Positions 40,056 through 49,103 of a stretch of DNA of 64,000 bases are shown one piece after another. Under the pieces are notes generated by a model, which saw only the letters and a program-made list of their open reading frames with translations, was not told the DNA's origin and searched no databases. The DNA lies in assembly GCF_002195995.1 (NCBI RefSeq), contig NZ_NHON01000032.1, positions 8,604 to 72,603 on the forward strand. The letters are read 5' to 3'. Source of the DNA: Inquilinus limosus (lineage in GTDB: Bacteria > Pseudomonadota > Alphaproteobacteria > DSM-16000 > Inquilinaceae). A program made the position numbers and the translations under genes. The number at the start of each line of letters is the position of its first letter. Position 1 is the first letter of the stretch.

Positions 40056-41898
40056 ACTCCGCCGCCTGCTCCTCCTCGCCGAGGAAGCCGCCGGACTGGC
40101 GGCGCCACAGCGAGGCGTAGTGGCCGTTGGCCTGCAGCAGCTCCTCATGGCTGCCGATCTCGACGATGCGGCCGCGCTCCAGGATCACCAGTCGGTCCAT
40201 CCGGGCGATGGTCGACAGGCGGTGGGCGATGGCGATCACCGTCTTGCCCTCCATCAGATCCTCGAGCTGCTCCTGGATCGCCGCCTCGACCTCGGAATCG
40301 AGCGCCGAGGTCGCCTCGTCCAGGATCAGGATCGGCGCGTTCTTCAGCACCACCCGGGCGATCGCCACGCGCTGGCGCTGGCCGCCGGACAGCTTCACGC
40401 CGCGCTCGCCGACATGGGCCTCGTAGCCGCGCCGGCCGCGCCAATCCTCGACATCCAGGATGAAGTCATGGGCATGGGCCTGCTTGGCGGCGGCCACCAC
40501 CTCGGCCTCGCTGGCGCTCGGGCGGCCGTAGTTCAGGTTCTCGAAGATCGAGCGGTGCAGCAGCGAGGTGTCCTGGGTGACCACCGAGATCTGCTCGCGC
40601 AGGCTCTCCTGCGTCACCCCGGCGATGTCCTGGCCGTCGATCAGGATGCGGCCGCGCTCGACGTCGAAGAAGCGCAGCAGCAGGTTGACCAGGGTCGACT
40701 TGCCGGCGCCGGAGCGGCCGACCAGGCCGATCTTCTCGCCCGGCCGGATGTCGAGGGTCAGGGCCTCGATCACCCCGCCCGGCCGGCCGTAGTTGAAGCT
40801 GACCTGGTCGAAGCGGATGCCGCCCTCGGTCACCTTCAGCCGCTTGGCGCCCGGCTTGTCGACCAGGCGCAGCGGGTTGGCGATCGAGATCATGCCCTCC
40901 TGCACCACGCCGATATTCTCGAAGATCGTGGTCACCTGCTGCGCCACCCAGCCGGCCATGTTGACGATCTGCCAGGTCAGCGGCAGCACCATGGCGACGG
41001 CGCCCAGCGCCACCAGCCCCTGGCGCCACAGCAGGATGGCGATGGTCGCGGTCGACACCACCAGCAGGGCGTTGGTGGTCGACAGGCACAGGTTGAACAG
41101 GGTGATCAGCCGCAGCTGGCTGCGGAAGATCACGGTGTGGCCGTCCACCGCCTCGCGGACGTAGTCGTCCTCCTCCTTCGCCCGGGCGAACAGCTTCACG
41201 GTCAGGATGTTGGTGTAGCTGTCGACGATCCGGCCGGTCAGCAGCGACCGCGCCTCCGACATCTCGACCGAGCGCTGCTTCAGCCGCGGCACGAAATAGG
41301 TGAGGAGGACGATGTAGACGGCGAACCAGCCCACGGTCGGCAGCGCCAGCCACAGATCGGCGCTGGCCAGCAGCACCAGGGCGCTGGTGCCGTAGACGGT
41401 CAGGTACCAGACCGCCTGGATCGACATCACCGTGCTGTCGCGCAGGGCCACCCCGGTCTGCATCACCCGGTTGGCGATGCGGCCGGCGAAATCGTTCTGG
41501 AAGAAGGTCCAGCTCTGCCGCACCACATGCCAGTGGCTCTGCCACCGGATCAGGTTGGTGAAGCCCGAGGCGATGATCTGGTTGGTGATCAGCGCCTGCA
41601 GGAACAGCGCGGCGGGGCGGCAGATCAGCAGCACCGCGGCCATGCCGGCCAGCAGGTGCCAGTGGTCGGCGAACAGGGCCTCGGGCGTCACGGTGCTCAG
41701 CAGCGTGACGACCCGGCCGATGAAGACCGGGATCAGCGCGTCCAGCAGCGCGACGGTCAGCCCGGCGCCGAGCAGGGCGACGTAGTAGCCGCGCACCTGC
41801 CTCAGGAAGAACCAGTAGAACCGCAGCAGACTGCCCGGCGGCTGGCCAGGCATGCCCGTGGCGGTCGGCAGCACGCGGGCTTCGAAAAAGCGGAACAT
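40054..41898 (-). CDS. ABC exporter (fused permease and ATPase)
   Basis: A 614-residue half-transporter with a six-helix type-I exporter domain (about residues 25-330) and a nucleotide-binding domain (about 360-600). The latter shows Walker A GRSGAGKST, signature LSGGQRQRVAIAR, Walker B ILILDEATSALDSE and the H-loop IAHRLSTIARMD. It should act as a homodimer and export lipids or drugs; it resembles the multidrug/lipid ABC exporters of the MsbA-like branch. ATG 41898 is preferred because it starts the conserved part and has GGAAG upstream; longer starts to 42021 add an unlikely soluble tail. It lies convergent to the antitoxin gene. Confidence 0.9.
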   Translation of the reverse strand: MFRFFEARVLPTATGMPGQPPGSLLRFYWFFLRQVRGYYVALLGAGLTVALLDALIPVFIGRVVTLLSTVTPEALFADHWHLLAGMAAVLLICRPAALFLQALITNQIIASGFTNLIRWQSHWHVVRQSWTFFQNDFAGRIANRVMQTGVALRDSTVMSIQAVWYLTVYGTSALVLLASADLWLALPTVGWFAVYIVLLTYFVPRLKQRSVEMSEARSLLTGRIVDSYTNILTVKLFARAKEEDDYVREAVDGHTVIFRSQLRLITLFNLCLSTTNALLVVSTATIAILLWRQGLVALGAVAMVLPLTWQIVNMAGWVAQQVTTIFENIGVVQEGMISIANPLRLVDKPGAKRLKVTEGGIRFDQVSFNYGRPGGVIEALTLDIRPGEKIGLVGRSGAGKSTLVNLLLRFFDVERGRILIDGQDIAGVTQESLREQISVVTQDTSLLHRSIFENLNYGRPSASEAEVVAAAKQAHAHDFILDVEDWRGRRGYEAHVGERGVKLSGGQRQRVAIARVVLKNAPILILDEATSALDSEVEAAIQEQLEDLMEGKTVIAIAHRLSTIARMDRLVILERGRIVEIGSHEELLQANGHYASLWRRQSGGFLGEEEQAAE

Positions 41899-42130
41899 GG
41901 GTCGGGCTTCCGGCGGGCGTTCTTCTTTGGGCGGCAGGATTTCAGCCTGCGCCGGCAACGTCGCCACGAAAAGACCGGACAATTGGACACAGGAATTCGT
42001 CCGGCGCGGGGCTCGCGACATTTCCGTCTGTGCGCGCGGTCACTGGCGGGCCCGCGCGGGACGCTAGGATCTCGGCCTGGATGCAGGGGCGCGGCCGGAT
42101 CGTCCGGCGGCGGCATCCGAGGGGTAAGAC

Positions 42131-42694
42131 ATGAAGTACATCATCGTGCCGGTCCTGGTGGCGCTCGCCGGCTGGGCCATCCGGCCGGCTTTGGCCGACG
42201 ACATCCACGACGCGCTCGGCCAGGCGGAATCGGCCTATAGCAGCGGCGATTACGGCCGGGCCAAGAAGGCGGCCGACCTGGCGGCGACGCTGCTGGGCCA
42301 GCTGGCGGCGGAGCAGCTGGCCAAGGCCCTGCCGACGCCGCTCGACGGCTGGACGGCGGAGGAGGCATCGGGCGATTCGTCCGCCGCGGCGATGTTCGGC
42401 GGCGGCGTCCAGACCGAGCGCGGCTACACCAATGCCGACGGCCAGCAGGTCCGCATCCAGGTGATGGTGGATTCGCCGCTGGTGGCGCAGATGGCCGGGC
42501 TCTACGCCAACCCGGCGATGGCGGCGATGATGGGCAAGCTGGTCAAGATCGGCGGCCAGCAGGCCGTGGTGAACGAGCAGGGCGAGATCCAGATGCTGGT
42601 CGACAGCCGCGTCCTGGTCACCGTCACCGGCGACGCGCCGGCGGAGGCGAAGCAGAAATATGCCGAAGCCGTCGACCTGGCGAAGCTGAAGTGA
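42131..42694 (+). CDS. Periplasmic protein of unknown function
   Basis: A 187-residue secretory protein with a signal peptide (YIIVPVLVALAGWAIRPALA, cleavage after ALA). An N-terminal helical segment follows (HDALGQAESAYSSGDYGRAK, then KAADLAATLLGQLAAEQLAK), then a beta-rich part with DGWTAEEASGDSSAAAMFGG and GYTNADGQQVRIQVMVDSP. I cannot assign a family; the pattern resembles secreted hypothetical proteins of proteobacteria. It is probably soluble and periplasmic. A perfect hairpin follows and then repeat copy D. The divergent ABC gene starts about 230 bases upstream. Confidence 0.65.
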   Translation: MKYIIVPVLVALAGWAIRPALADDIHDALGQAESAYSSGDYGRAKKAADLAATLLGQLAAEQLAKALPTPLDGWTAEEASGDSSAAAMFGGGVQTERGYTNADGQQVRIQVMVDSPLVAQMAGLYANPAMAAMMGKLVKIGGQQAVVNEQGEIQMLVDSRVLVTVTGDAPAEAKQKYAEAVDLAKLK

Positions 42695-42698
42695 GCGG

Positions 42699-42726
42699 CG
42701 GGCGAGGGGCTTCGGCCCCTCGCCCG
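42699..42726 (+). terminator. Perfect TTCG-loop hairpin after the exported protein gene
   Basis: CGGGCGAGGGGC and GCCCCTCGCCCG pair fully around a TTCG tetraloop, five bases after the stop codon. There is no T-run, but the 12-pair GC stem would pause transcription strongly. Repeat copy D follows immediately. Confidence 0.6.
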
Positions 42727-42870
42727 AGAGACCGCCTGTAAATGCGCCGGCGCGGCCGTCTGACGGCGGTTTCTCCGCTTCCGGTGCTCACGCACCAGAC
42801 GTGCGCTGCGCTCCGGTTCTCGAAACCGCCGCCAGCCGACTCACGCCAGCGCATTTCCAAACGGTCTCTC
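42727..42870. repeat. Roughly 145-nt structured palindromic repeat, copy D
   Basis: In the same orientation as copy B, running AGAGACCGCCTGTAAATGCG to GCATTTCCAAACGGTCTCTC. The apical stem on the minus strand is GCGCAC-GTCTG-GTGCGT, with a loop differing from copy C. The right edge is the TGA of the NmrA-like gene, so the element fills nearly the whole convergent gap. Confidence 0.95.
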
Positions 42871-43747
42871 AGACTGCGGTCTTGATCAGTCCGGCGATCA
42901 CAGCGTCGATCGGCGTCGTCCCGCGGCGGTGCCCGGCGGCCGGATCGGTGGCGAAGTCGACATGGCCGCTGTTGATGGCGCGGTTCAGCTCGACGAAGCC
43001 GTCGACGGCGCCGGGTGAGAAGCCGGCCTGCGACAGCGCCCCGGCCCAGCCCGCCTCGGGCACGGCGACGGACTGCACCGGCCGGCCGAGCGCCTGGGCG
43101 AAGGCGGCGGCGACGTCGTTGGGCGAAACCGCGGCCGGCCCCTCCAGCCCGATCGTCCGGGTCCCGGTCCAATCCTCTCGCAAGGCCCTGGCGGCGGCGC
43201 GGCCGATATCGGCGGTCGCCACCATCGGGATCGCGCGGTCGAGCGGCGCCAGGAAGCTGGGCAGCACGCCCTGCGCTGCGGCGACGCCGGCCACCCCGGC
43301 CCAGTTCTCCATGAAATAGGCGGCGCGCAGGAAGGTCGCCGGCGCGCCGGTCGCGGCCAGGCGCTGCTCGACCGCGCGGTTGACCAGGATCAGCCCGGTG
43401 CCGTCCGGCCGGTCGGCGCCGACCGAGGACAGGGCCACCAGTTTCGGCAGCCTGGCGGCCGCCACGGCCTCGGCGATCGCGGCGGCCATCGCCTGGCCGC
43501 GGGCGATCGGCGCCGGCTCGGTGTAGGAGGGCGGGACCAGCAGATAGGCGCCCGTCGCGCCGGACAGGGCATCGCTCAGGGCCGGGACATCGGCCAGGTC
43601 GGCGACCGCCACCTCCGCGCCCTGCCGGGCCCAGGCCTCGCCCTTCGCCGCGTCGCGGACGACCACGCGCACACGCTCGCCCGCCTCGATCAGGGTCCGG
43701 GCGGCGACAGCGCCCGTCCGCCCGGTCACGCCGGTGACGACATACAT
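42869..43747 (-). CDS. NmrA-like NAD(P)-binding protein
   Basis: The 292-residue product is an atypical SDR of the NmrA/quinone-reductase (QOR2-like) group. The nucleotide loop VTGVTGRTGAVAARTLIEAG lies near the N-terminus. RVVVRDAAKGEAWARQGAEV and LVALSSVGADRPDGTG follow, with FMENWAG, the usual segment after the active-site area. No Tyr-x3-Lys catalytic pair is visible, as normal for this group; a role as quinone reductase or as a redox sensor is possible. ATG 43747 gives the conserved start MYVVTGVTG. It is divergent from a LysR gene that probably controls it. Confidence 0.88.
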   Translation of the reverse strand: MYVVTGVTGRTGAVAARTLIEAGERVRVVVRDAAKGEAWARQGAEVAVADLADVPALSDALSGATGAYLLVPPSYTEPAPIARGQAMAAAIAEAVAAARLPKLVALSSVGADRPDGTGLILVNRAVEQRLAATGAPATFLRAAYFMENWAGVAGVAAAQGVLPSFLAPLDRAIPMVATADIGRAAARALREDWTGTRTIGLEGPAAVSPNDVAAAFAQALGRPVQSVAVPEAGWAGALSQAGFSPGAVDGFVELNRAINSGHVDFATDPAAGHRRGTTPIDAVIAGLIKTAV

Positions 43748-43836
43748 CGCTTCTCTCCTGGCTGGATGCGGCCCCCGCATCGGGGGCCGGTGCCCAAGAG
43801 ATGCGGCCGGCATCGCCATATCTCAAATGCATGGTT

Positions 43837-43844
43837 ATGATCAT
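43837..43844 (+). promoter_or_regulatory. Palindromes in the LysR/NmrA divergent region
   Basis: ATGATCAT is an exact 8-base palindrome within the larger dyad GCATG-N14-CATGC (43829-43852). It lies in the 101-base divergent region, partly overlapping the chosen LysR start. It is a candidate LysR operator for both genes; LysR sites usually look like T-N11-A, which fits only loosely. Confidence 0.35.
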
Positions 43845-43848
43845 CCAC

Positions 43849-44778
43849 ATGCGTGAAGTGGATCTGAGATCCGTCGACCTGAATCTGCTGAAGCTGCTCG
43901 ACGCGCTGCTGCGCGACCGCAGCGTCACCCGCGCCGGGCAGCGGCTCGGCCTCAGCCAGCCGGCGGCCAGCCGCGGCTTGGGCCGGCTGCGGCGGCTGCT
44001 GGCCGACCGGCTGGTGGTGCGGACACCGCACGGGCTGGAGCCGACGCCGCGCGCCGCCGCCCTGGCCGAGCCGGTGGCCCGGCTGCTGGACGGGGCGCGG
44101 GCGATCGTCGCGCCGGCGGCGTTCGACCCGGCCACCGCGCGCGGCAAGGTCGTGATCGGCAGCGTCGACTACACGACCCTGCTGCTGATGCCGGCGCTGG
44201 CGTCGCGGCTGTCGCGGCTGGCGCCCGGGCTGGATGTGGAGGTGCCGCCCCTGGTCGGGAGCCATGTCGAGCTGATCGCGCGGGATGCCGCCGACCTCGC
44301 GCTCGGCGTCTATGACGACCTGCCGGCCGGGTTCTTCCGCCGGCGGCTCTACGACGAGGACATGGTCTGCGTGGTGCGGCAGGGCCATCCGGTGGCCGGG
44401 CAGGGACTGACGCTGGAACGCTTCGTGGCGCTGTCGCACGTCACCATCATCGTCACCGGCCGCGGCGAGGCGCCGGTCGACGTCGCCCTGGCGCGGCTCG
44501 GCCTGGCCCGGCGGGTGGCGATGCGGCTGCCGCATTTCCTGGTGGCGCCGATGCTGGTGGCGCGCAGCGACATGATCCTGTCGCTGCCGCGCCGCCTGGC
44601 CCGGCAGGCCGCAACGATGGTGCCGCTGACGGTGCTGGAACTGCCGCTGGACCTCGACCCGCTGCCGATGTCGATGATCTGGCACGAGCGGCGGCAGGAC
44701 GACCCGGCCCATGCCTGGCTGCGCCGGCAGGTGGTCGAGGCGGTGCGGGAGGTCGCGGGTCCGGACGACCGGGTTTGA
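43849..44778 (+). CDS. LysR-family transcriptional regulator
   Basis: A 309-residue LysR regulator whose N-terminal HTH is LLKLLDALLRDRSVTRAGQR and LGLSQPAASRGLGRLRRLL, about residues 10-55. The C-terminal two-lobe inducer domain includes LMPALASRLSRLAPGLDVEV, FVALSHVTIIVTG and a region similar to NodD/LinR-type members. ATG 43849 starts a standard N-terminus (MREVDLRSVDLNLLKLLDAL), but starts at 43831 and 43837 are in frame and the ribosome site is weak everywhere, so the start is tentative. Its likely target is the divergent NmrA-like gene. Confidence 0.9.
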   Translation: MREVDLRSVDLNLLKLLDALLRDRSVTRAGQRLGLSQPAASRGLGRLRRLLADRLVVRTPHGLEPTPRAAALAEPVARLLDGARAIVAPAAFDPATARGKVVIGSVDYTTLLLMPALASRLSRLAPGLDVEVPPLVGSHVELIARDAADLALGVYDDLPAGFFRRRLYDEDMVCVVRQGHPVAGQGLTLERFVALSHVTIIVTGRGEAPVDVALARLGLARRVAMRLPHFLVAPMLVARSDMILSLPRRLARQAATMVPLTVLELPLDLDPLPMSMIWHERRQDDPAHAWLRRQVVEAVREVAGPDDRV

Positions 44779-44811
44779 CCCCGGCGCGGACGCTGCCGGC
44801 GGCCTGGGCGC

Positions 44812-44994
44812 TCAGAAATCCGAGCAGCGGCCGTTCACATCCCAGTCGCCGTAGCGGGTCGGCTCGGGGCCCTTGGGGCCGCCGATCTCGCCGGGCATCT
44901 GCGGCACGATCTCGACCGGTGCGCCGGTGCGCGGATCGATGCGCTCGGCCAGGTCCTGGGGCGACAGCGGCTTGGGGGTCTCGGTCTCGCTCAT
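44812..44994 (-). CDS. DUF1674/SDHAF4-family protein
   Basis: A 60-residue protein of the DUF1674 family, the bacterial relatives of succinate dehydrogenase assembly factor 4. The diagnostic C-terminus [22 protein letters not shown] is nearly complete. Mitochondrial SDHAF4 helps load and protect the flavinated SDHA subunit; a similar job here is inference. AGGAA precedes ATG 44994 very closely; longer in-frame starts to 45057 are less likely. It is divergent from htpX with 94 bases between them, a pairing often seen in alphaproteobacteria. Confidence 0.88.
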   Translation of the reverse strand: MSETETPKPLSPQDLAERIDPRTGAPVEIVPQMPGEIGGPKGPEPTRYGDWDVNGRCSDF

Positions 44995-45088
44995 TTCCTG
45001 GATATGGCCCTGCCTCGCCACCGTGTCCAGGCTTGATCGGAAGCGGGCCGGGGCCATCTGATCCGGGACGAGACGGACGGAGGAATTG

Positions 45089-45964
45089 ATGTCGGGCTAT
45101 ATCCGCACGGCGATGCTGCTGGCGGCCCTCACCGCGCTGTTCATGGCGGCGGGCTGGCTGCTGGGCGGGCAGGGCGGAATGATGATCGCGCTGCTGGTGG
45201 CGGTGGGCATGAACCTGTTCGCCTACTGGAACGCGGACAAGATGGTGCTGCGCATGCACAATGCGCGCGAGGTCGATGCCCGCACCGCGCCCGACTTCTA
45301 CAACCTCGTGGCCCGGCTGGCCGAGCAGGCGCAGCTGCCGATGCCGCGGGTCTACATCATCGACACCGACCAGCCGAACGCCTTCGCCACCGGCCGCAAC
45401 CCGCAGAACGCCGCGGTGGCCGCCACCACCGGCCTGTTGCGCCGGCTGTCGGCGGAGGAGGTGGCGGGCGTGATGGCGCATGAGCTGGCGCATGTCCGCA
45501 ACCGCGACACGCTGATCATGACGATCACGGCGACCATCGCCGGCGCGCTGTCGATGCTGGCGAATTTCGGCCTGTTCTTCGGCGGCGGCGACAACCGCAA
45601 CAACCCGCTCGGCTTCATCGGCGTGATCCTGACCGTGATCCTGGCGCCGCTGGCCGCCATGCTGGTGCAGATGGCGATCAGCCGGAGCCGCGAATACGAG
45701 GCCGACCGGGTCGGCGCCGAGATCTGCGGCCGGCCGCTGTGGCTGGCCTCGGCCCTGGAAAAGATCGAGGCGTTCTCGCAGCGGATCGACTACGGTGCGG
45801 CGGAGCGGAACCCCGCCACCGCCCACATGTTCATCATCAATCCCCTGCACGCCCATGCGGTCGACAGCCTGTTCTCGACTCACCCGAAGACCGCGAACCG
45901 CGTCGCCGCGCTGCAGCGCCTGGCCGGCATGGCCCCGGCCCAGGCGCGCGGGCCGTGGGGGTGA
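45089..45964 (+). CDS. htpX: Zinc metalloprotease HtpX
   Basis: A 291-residue membrane protease of the M48 family with four hydrophobic segments. The HEXXH zinc site is HELAH at residues 131-135, and [10 protein letters not shown], including the third ligand glutamate, follows the second pair of helices. [20 protein letters not shown] and the C-terminal [15 protein letters not shown] are standard HtpX features. It degrades damaged membrane proteins. ATG 45089 has GGAGGA upstream; an in-frame TTG is at 45086. A CTCTCCC-type repeat follows. Confidence 0.95.
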   Translation: MSGYIRTAMLLAALTALFMAAGWLLGGQGGMMIALLVAVGMNLFAYWNADKMVLRMHNAREVDARTAPDFYNLVARLAEQAQLPMPRVYIIDTDQPNAFATGRNPQNAAVAATTGLLRRLSAEEVAGVMAHELAHVRNRDTLIMTITATIAGALSMLANFGLFFGGGDNRNNPLGFIGVILTVILAPLAAMLVQMAISRSREYEADRVGAEICGRPLWLASALEKIEAFSQRIDYGAAERNPATAHMFIINPLHAHAVDSLFSTHPKTANRVAALQRLAGMAPAQARGPWG

Positions 45965-45996
45965 GGCGGGGCTGAACGCCGGCTGGGCCGGAGCCG

Positions 45997-46110
45997 CCCC
46001 CTCACCCGAAATCGCTGCGCGATTTCGACCTCTCCCCGGGGGAGAGGTGATTATTCCCCTCTCCTCGGGGAGAGGGAGGGGCCCGGCCGAAGGCCGGGAG
46101 GGTGAGGGGG
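45997..46110. repeat. CTCTCCCC-type palindromic repeat
   Basis: CCCCCTCACCCG at one side pairs with GGGTGAGGGGG at the other. The middle contains AAATCGCTGCGCGATTT and CTCTCCTCGGGGAGAG hairpins and GGCCCGGCCGAAGGCCGGG. The same modules appear in the element at 26091 in reverse order. Confidence 0.85.
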
Positions 46111-46135
46111 CTATCACCGCCGGAGCAGGTGTCCG

Positions 46136-47425
46136 ATGACCGCCGAGGCCGCCCCCGCCCCCCGCGCGAACGGGCGGGCCGCGATCTTCGGCTGGTGCCT
46201 CTACGACTGGGCGATGAGCGCCTTCAACACGGTCATCGGCACCTTCGTCTTCTCGGTCTATTTCACCAAGGGCATCGTCGGCGACCCCGACCGGGGCGCG
46301 GCGCTGTGGGGCGTTTCCATCGGCGTGGCGGGCATCGCCATCGCCCTGCTCAGCCCGGTGCTGGGCGCCGTGGCCGACCATGGCGGGCGGCGCAAGGCCT
46401 GGCTGGCCGGCTGCGTCGCGGTGGCGGTGGTGCCGACCGCGCTGCTCTGGTTCATGGCGCCCGACCCGTCCTGGATCGTCCCGGCGCTGCTGCTGGTCGG
46501 CGTCGCCACCGTCGCCTTCGAGCTGTCCTACGTCTTCTACAATGCGCTGCTGATCGACGTGGCGCCGCCGGGCATGCTGGGCCGGGTCTCCGGCTGGGGC
46601 TGGGGCCTGGGCTATTTCGGCGGGCTGGCGTGCCTGGTGATCGCCCTGTTCGGGCTGATCGGCTTCGGCGGCGCCGCGCCGCTGCTGCCGCTGCCGGGGG
46701 TGGACTCCGCCGGGCCGCGCGCCACCGGCCCCCTGGTGGCGCTGTGGTGGGCCGTGTTCGCGCTGCCGCTGCTCCTGTTCGTCCGCGAGGCGCCGGGCGG
46801 CGCCCCGATCGGCGCCGCGATCCGCCGCGGCCTGGCCGACCTGTGGCGCACGCTCAGATCGCTGCCGGGCCGGGGCAACCTGGTGCGGTTCCTGGTCGGC
46901 AGCGCGGTCTACCGCGAGGGCTTCAACCTGCTGTTCGCCTTCGGCGGCATCTATGCCGCGGGCACGCTGGGGCTCGATTTCGGCCAGCTCGTGCTGTTCG
47001 CGATCGGCCTCAACGTCACCTCCGGCATCGGCGCCATCCTGGCCGCCTGGGCGGATGACGCGCTCGGGTCGAAGCCGACGATCCTGGTCTCGATCGTGGC
47101 GCTGGTCGCCATCGGCATCCCGATCATCCTGGTCACCGACCCGGTCTGGTTCATCGGCCTGGCGCTGGCGCTGGGCCTGTTCCTCGGGCCGGCCCAGGCC
47201 GCCAGCCGCACCCTGATGGGCCGCCTGGCGCCGGTGGGCGGTGAGGGCGAGGCCTATGGCCTCTACGGCCTGACCGGCCGGGCCACCGGCTTCCTCGGTC
47301 CCTGGCTGTTCGCCGCCGTCACCGCCGCCTTCGCCAGCCAGCGCGCCGGCATGGCGACGGTGATCGCGCTCTTCGCCCTCGGCGGGCTGATCGTCGCGAC
47401 GGTGCGGGAGCCGGCGAAGGGCTGA
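46136..47425 (+). CDS. UMF1-family MFS transporter
   Basis: A 429-residue transporter of the UMF1 (Atg22-like) MFS group. The N-terminal FGWCLYDWAMSAFNTVIGTF, including the CLYDWA motif, is the hallmark. The loop GAVADHGGRRKAWLAG and the later GPAQAASRTLMGRLAP are typical. The family probably exports amino acids or other small molecules; there is no functional assignment for the bacterial branch. It follows htpX by about 170 bases filled by the repeat and ends nine bases from the convergent purH. Confidence 0.9.
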   Translation: MTAEAAPAPRANGRAAIFGWCLYDWAMSAFNTVIGTFVFSVYFTKGIVGDPDRGAALWGVSIGVAGIAIALLSPVLGAVADHGGRRKAWLAGCVAVAVVPTALLWFMAPDPSWIVPALLLVGVATVAFELSYVFYNALLIDVAPPGMLGRVSGWGWGLGYFGGLACLVIALFGLIGFGGAAPLLPLPGVDSAGPRATGPLVALWWAVFALPLLLFVREAPGGAPIGAAIRRGLADLWRTLRSLPGRGNLVRFLVGSAVYREGFNLLFAFGGIYAAGTLGLDFGQLVLFAIGLNVTSGIGAILAAWADDALGSKPTILVSIVALVAIGIPIILVTDPVWFIGLALALGLFLGPAQAASRTLMGRLAPVGGEGEAYGLYGLTGRATGFLGPWLFAAVTAAFASQRAGMATVIALFALGGLIVATVREPAKG

Positions 47426-47434
47426 GCCCGACCC

Positions 47435-49018
47435 TCAGTGCCTGAAGTGCCGGCGGCCGGTGAACACCATGGCGATGCCGGCCTGGTCGGCGGCCTCGAT
47501 CACCTCGCGGTCGCGCATCGAGCCGCCGGGCTGGATCACCGCGGTGGCGCCGGCCTCGACCAGCGCCAGCAGGCCGTCGGCGAAGGGGAAGAAGGCCTCC
47601 GACGCCGCCACCGACCCGGCGATGCGCGAGCCGGTCTCGCCCGCGGCCGCGGCCGCCTCCGCCGCCTTGGCCACGGCGATCTTGGCGCTGTCCACCCGGC
47701 TCATCTGCCCGGCGCCGATGCCGACCGTGGCGCGGCCCTTGGCGAAGACGATGGCGTTGGAGCGGACATGCTTGGCCACCTGGGTGGCGAACAGCAGGTC
47801 CTCGACCTGCGCCGGGGTCGGCGCCTTGCGGGTCACCAGCTTCAGCTCCGACGCCTCCGGCGCCGCATCGTCGCGGGTCTGGGTCAGGAAGCCGCCGGCG
47901 ACGCTGCGCAGCACGCGGCGGCGCTGCGTCGGGTCCTGCACCCCGCCGGTCTTCAGGACGCGGAGGTTGGCCTTGGCGGCGAACACGGCGGCGGCCGCCG
48001 GCTCGACGTCCGGCGCGATCACCACCTCGGCGAACAGCGCGGTGATCGCCTGGGCCGTGGCGGCGTCGATCGGCCGGTTGGCGGCGATGATGCCGCCGAA
48101 GGCGCTGATCGGGTCGCAGGCCAGCGCCCTGGCATAGGCCTCGCCCAGCGTGGCGGCGACGGCGACGCCGCAGGGATTGGCATGCTTGACGATGACCACC
48201 GCCGGCTCGGTGAACTCCGACACCGCCTCGAACGCCGCGTCGGCGTCGAGGATGTTGTTGTAGCTCAGCTCCTTGCCCTGCACCTGGTCGGCCGTGGCCG
48301 GGCCCGGCACGGTGGGGCCGCTCAGATAGAGGGCGGCGGCCTGGTGCGGGTTCTCGCCGTAGCGCAGCGTCTCCGCCAGCTTGCCGGACAGCGACAGGCG
48401 CGGCGGGAAGGTCTCGCCCCCGACCTCGGCGAACCAGCCGGCGATGGCGGCGTCATAGGCGGCGGTGCGGGCGAAGGCGGCGGCGGCCAGGCGGCGGCGG
48501 GTGGCGCCCAGCGTGCCGCCATTGGCCGCGATCTCCAGCCGCAGCGGCTCGTAGTCGACCGGCGAGGTGACGACGGCGACGAAGGCATGGTTCTTGGCCG
48601 CGGCGCGGGTCATGGCCGGGCCGCCGATATCGATGTTCTCGATCGCGTCGTCGAAGCTGGCGCCGCGCGCGATCGTCGCCTCGAACGGGTACAGGTTCGA
48701 GACCAGCAGGTCGATCGGGGCGATGCCGTAATCGGTCATCGCCTCGACATGCTCGTCGCTGTCGCGCCGGGCCAAGAGGCCGCCATGGATCTTCGGATGC
48801 AGGGTCTTGACCCGGCCGTCCATGATCTCCGGGAAGCCGGTATGGGCCGACACCTCCTTGACCGGGATGCCGGCATCGGCCAGGGCCTTGAAGGAGCCGC
48901 CGGTCGACAGGATCTCGACCCCGCGCTCGGTCAGGAACCGGGCGAAGTCGACGATGCCGGTCTTGTCGGAGACGGAGATCAACGCGCGGCGGATCGGCAG
49001 GGCGGCTTCGGTCATCAT
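47435..49018 (-). CDS. purH: Bifunctional AICAR formyltransferase / IMP cyclohydrolase
   Basis: The 527-residue bifunctional enzyme performs the last two steps of purine synthesis. The N-terminal IMP cyclohydrolase domain (about 1-150) shows [17 protein letters not shown] and [16 protein letters not shown]. The AICAR transformylase domain has [12 protein letters not shown], the Lys-His pair of the active site, and the terminal [23 protein letters not shown], with the usual RRHFRH ending. It uses 10-formyl-tetrahydrofolate made by pathways such as Fhs. The start may be either of two adjacent ATGs. Upstream is the low-GC gene where a heparinase-like gene would normally abut. Confidence 0.97.
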   Translation of the reverse strand: MMTEAALPIRRALISVSDKTGIVDFARFLTERGVEILSTGGSFKALADAGIPVKEVSAHTGFPEIMDGRVKTLHPKIHGGLLARRDSDEHVEAMTDYGIAPIDLLVSNLYPFEATIARGASFDDAIENIDIGGPAMTRAAAKNHAFVAVVTSPVDYEPLRLEIAANGGTLGATRRRLAAAAFARTAAYDAAIAGWFAEVGGETFPPRLSLSGKLAETLRYGENPHQAAALYLSGPTVPGPATADQVQGKELSYNNILDADAAFEAVSEFTEPAVVIVKHANPCGVAVAATLGEAYARALACDPISAFGGIIAANRPIDAATAQAITALFAEVVIAPDVEPAAAAVFAAKANLRVLKTGGVQDPTQRRRVLRSVAGGFLTQTRDDAAPEASELKLVTRKAPTPAQVEDLLFATQVAKHVRSNAIVFAKGRATVGIGAGQMSRVDSAKIAVAKAAEAAAAAGETGSRIAGSVAASEAFFPFADGLLALVEAGATAVIQPGGSMRDREVIEAADQAGIAMVFTGRRHFRH

Positions 49019-49103
49019 CGGCGGGGCTCCGGGGGCCAGGAATCGGCCCGTCTTTAGACCCGGACGGGCGGGTTGTCGACCATCAAGCGCCGCGCGGCGC
49101 CGA

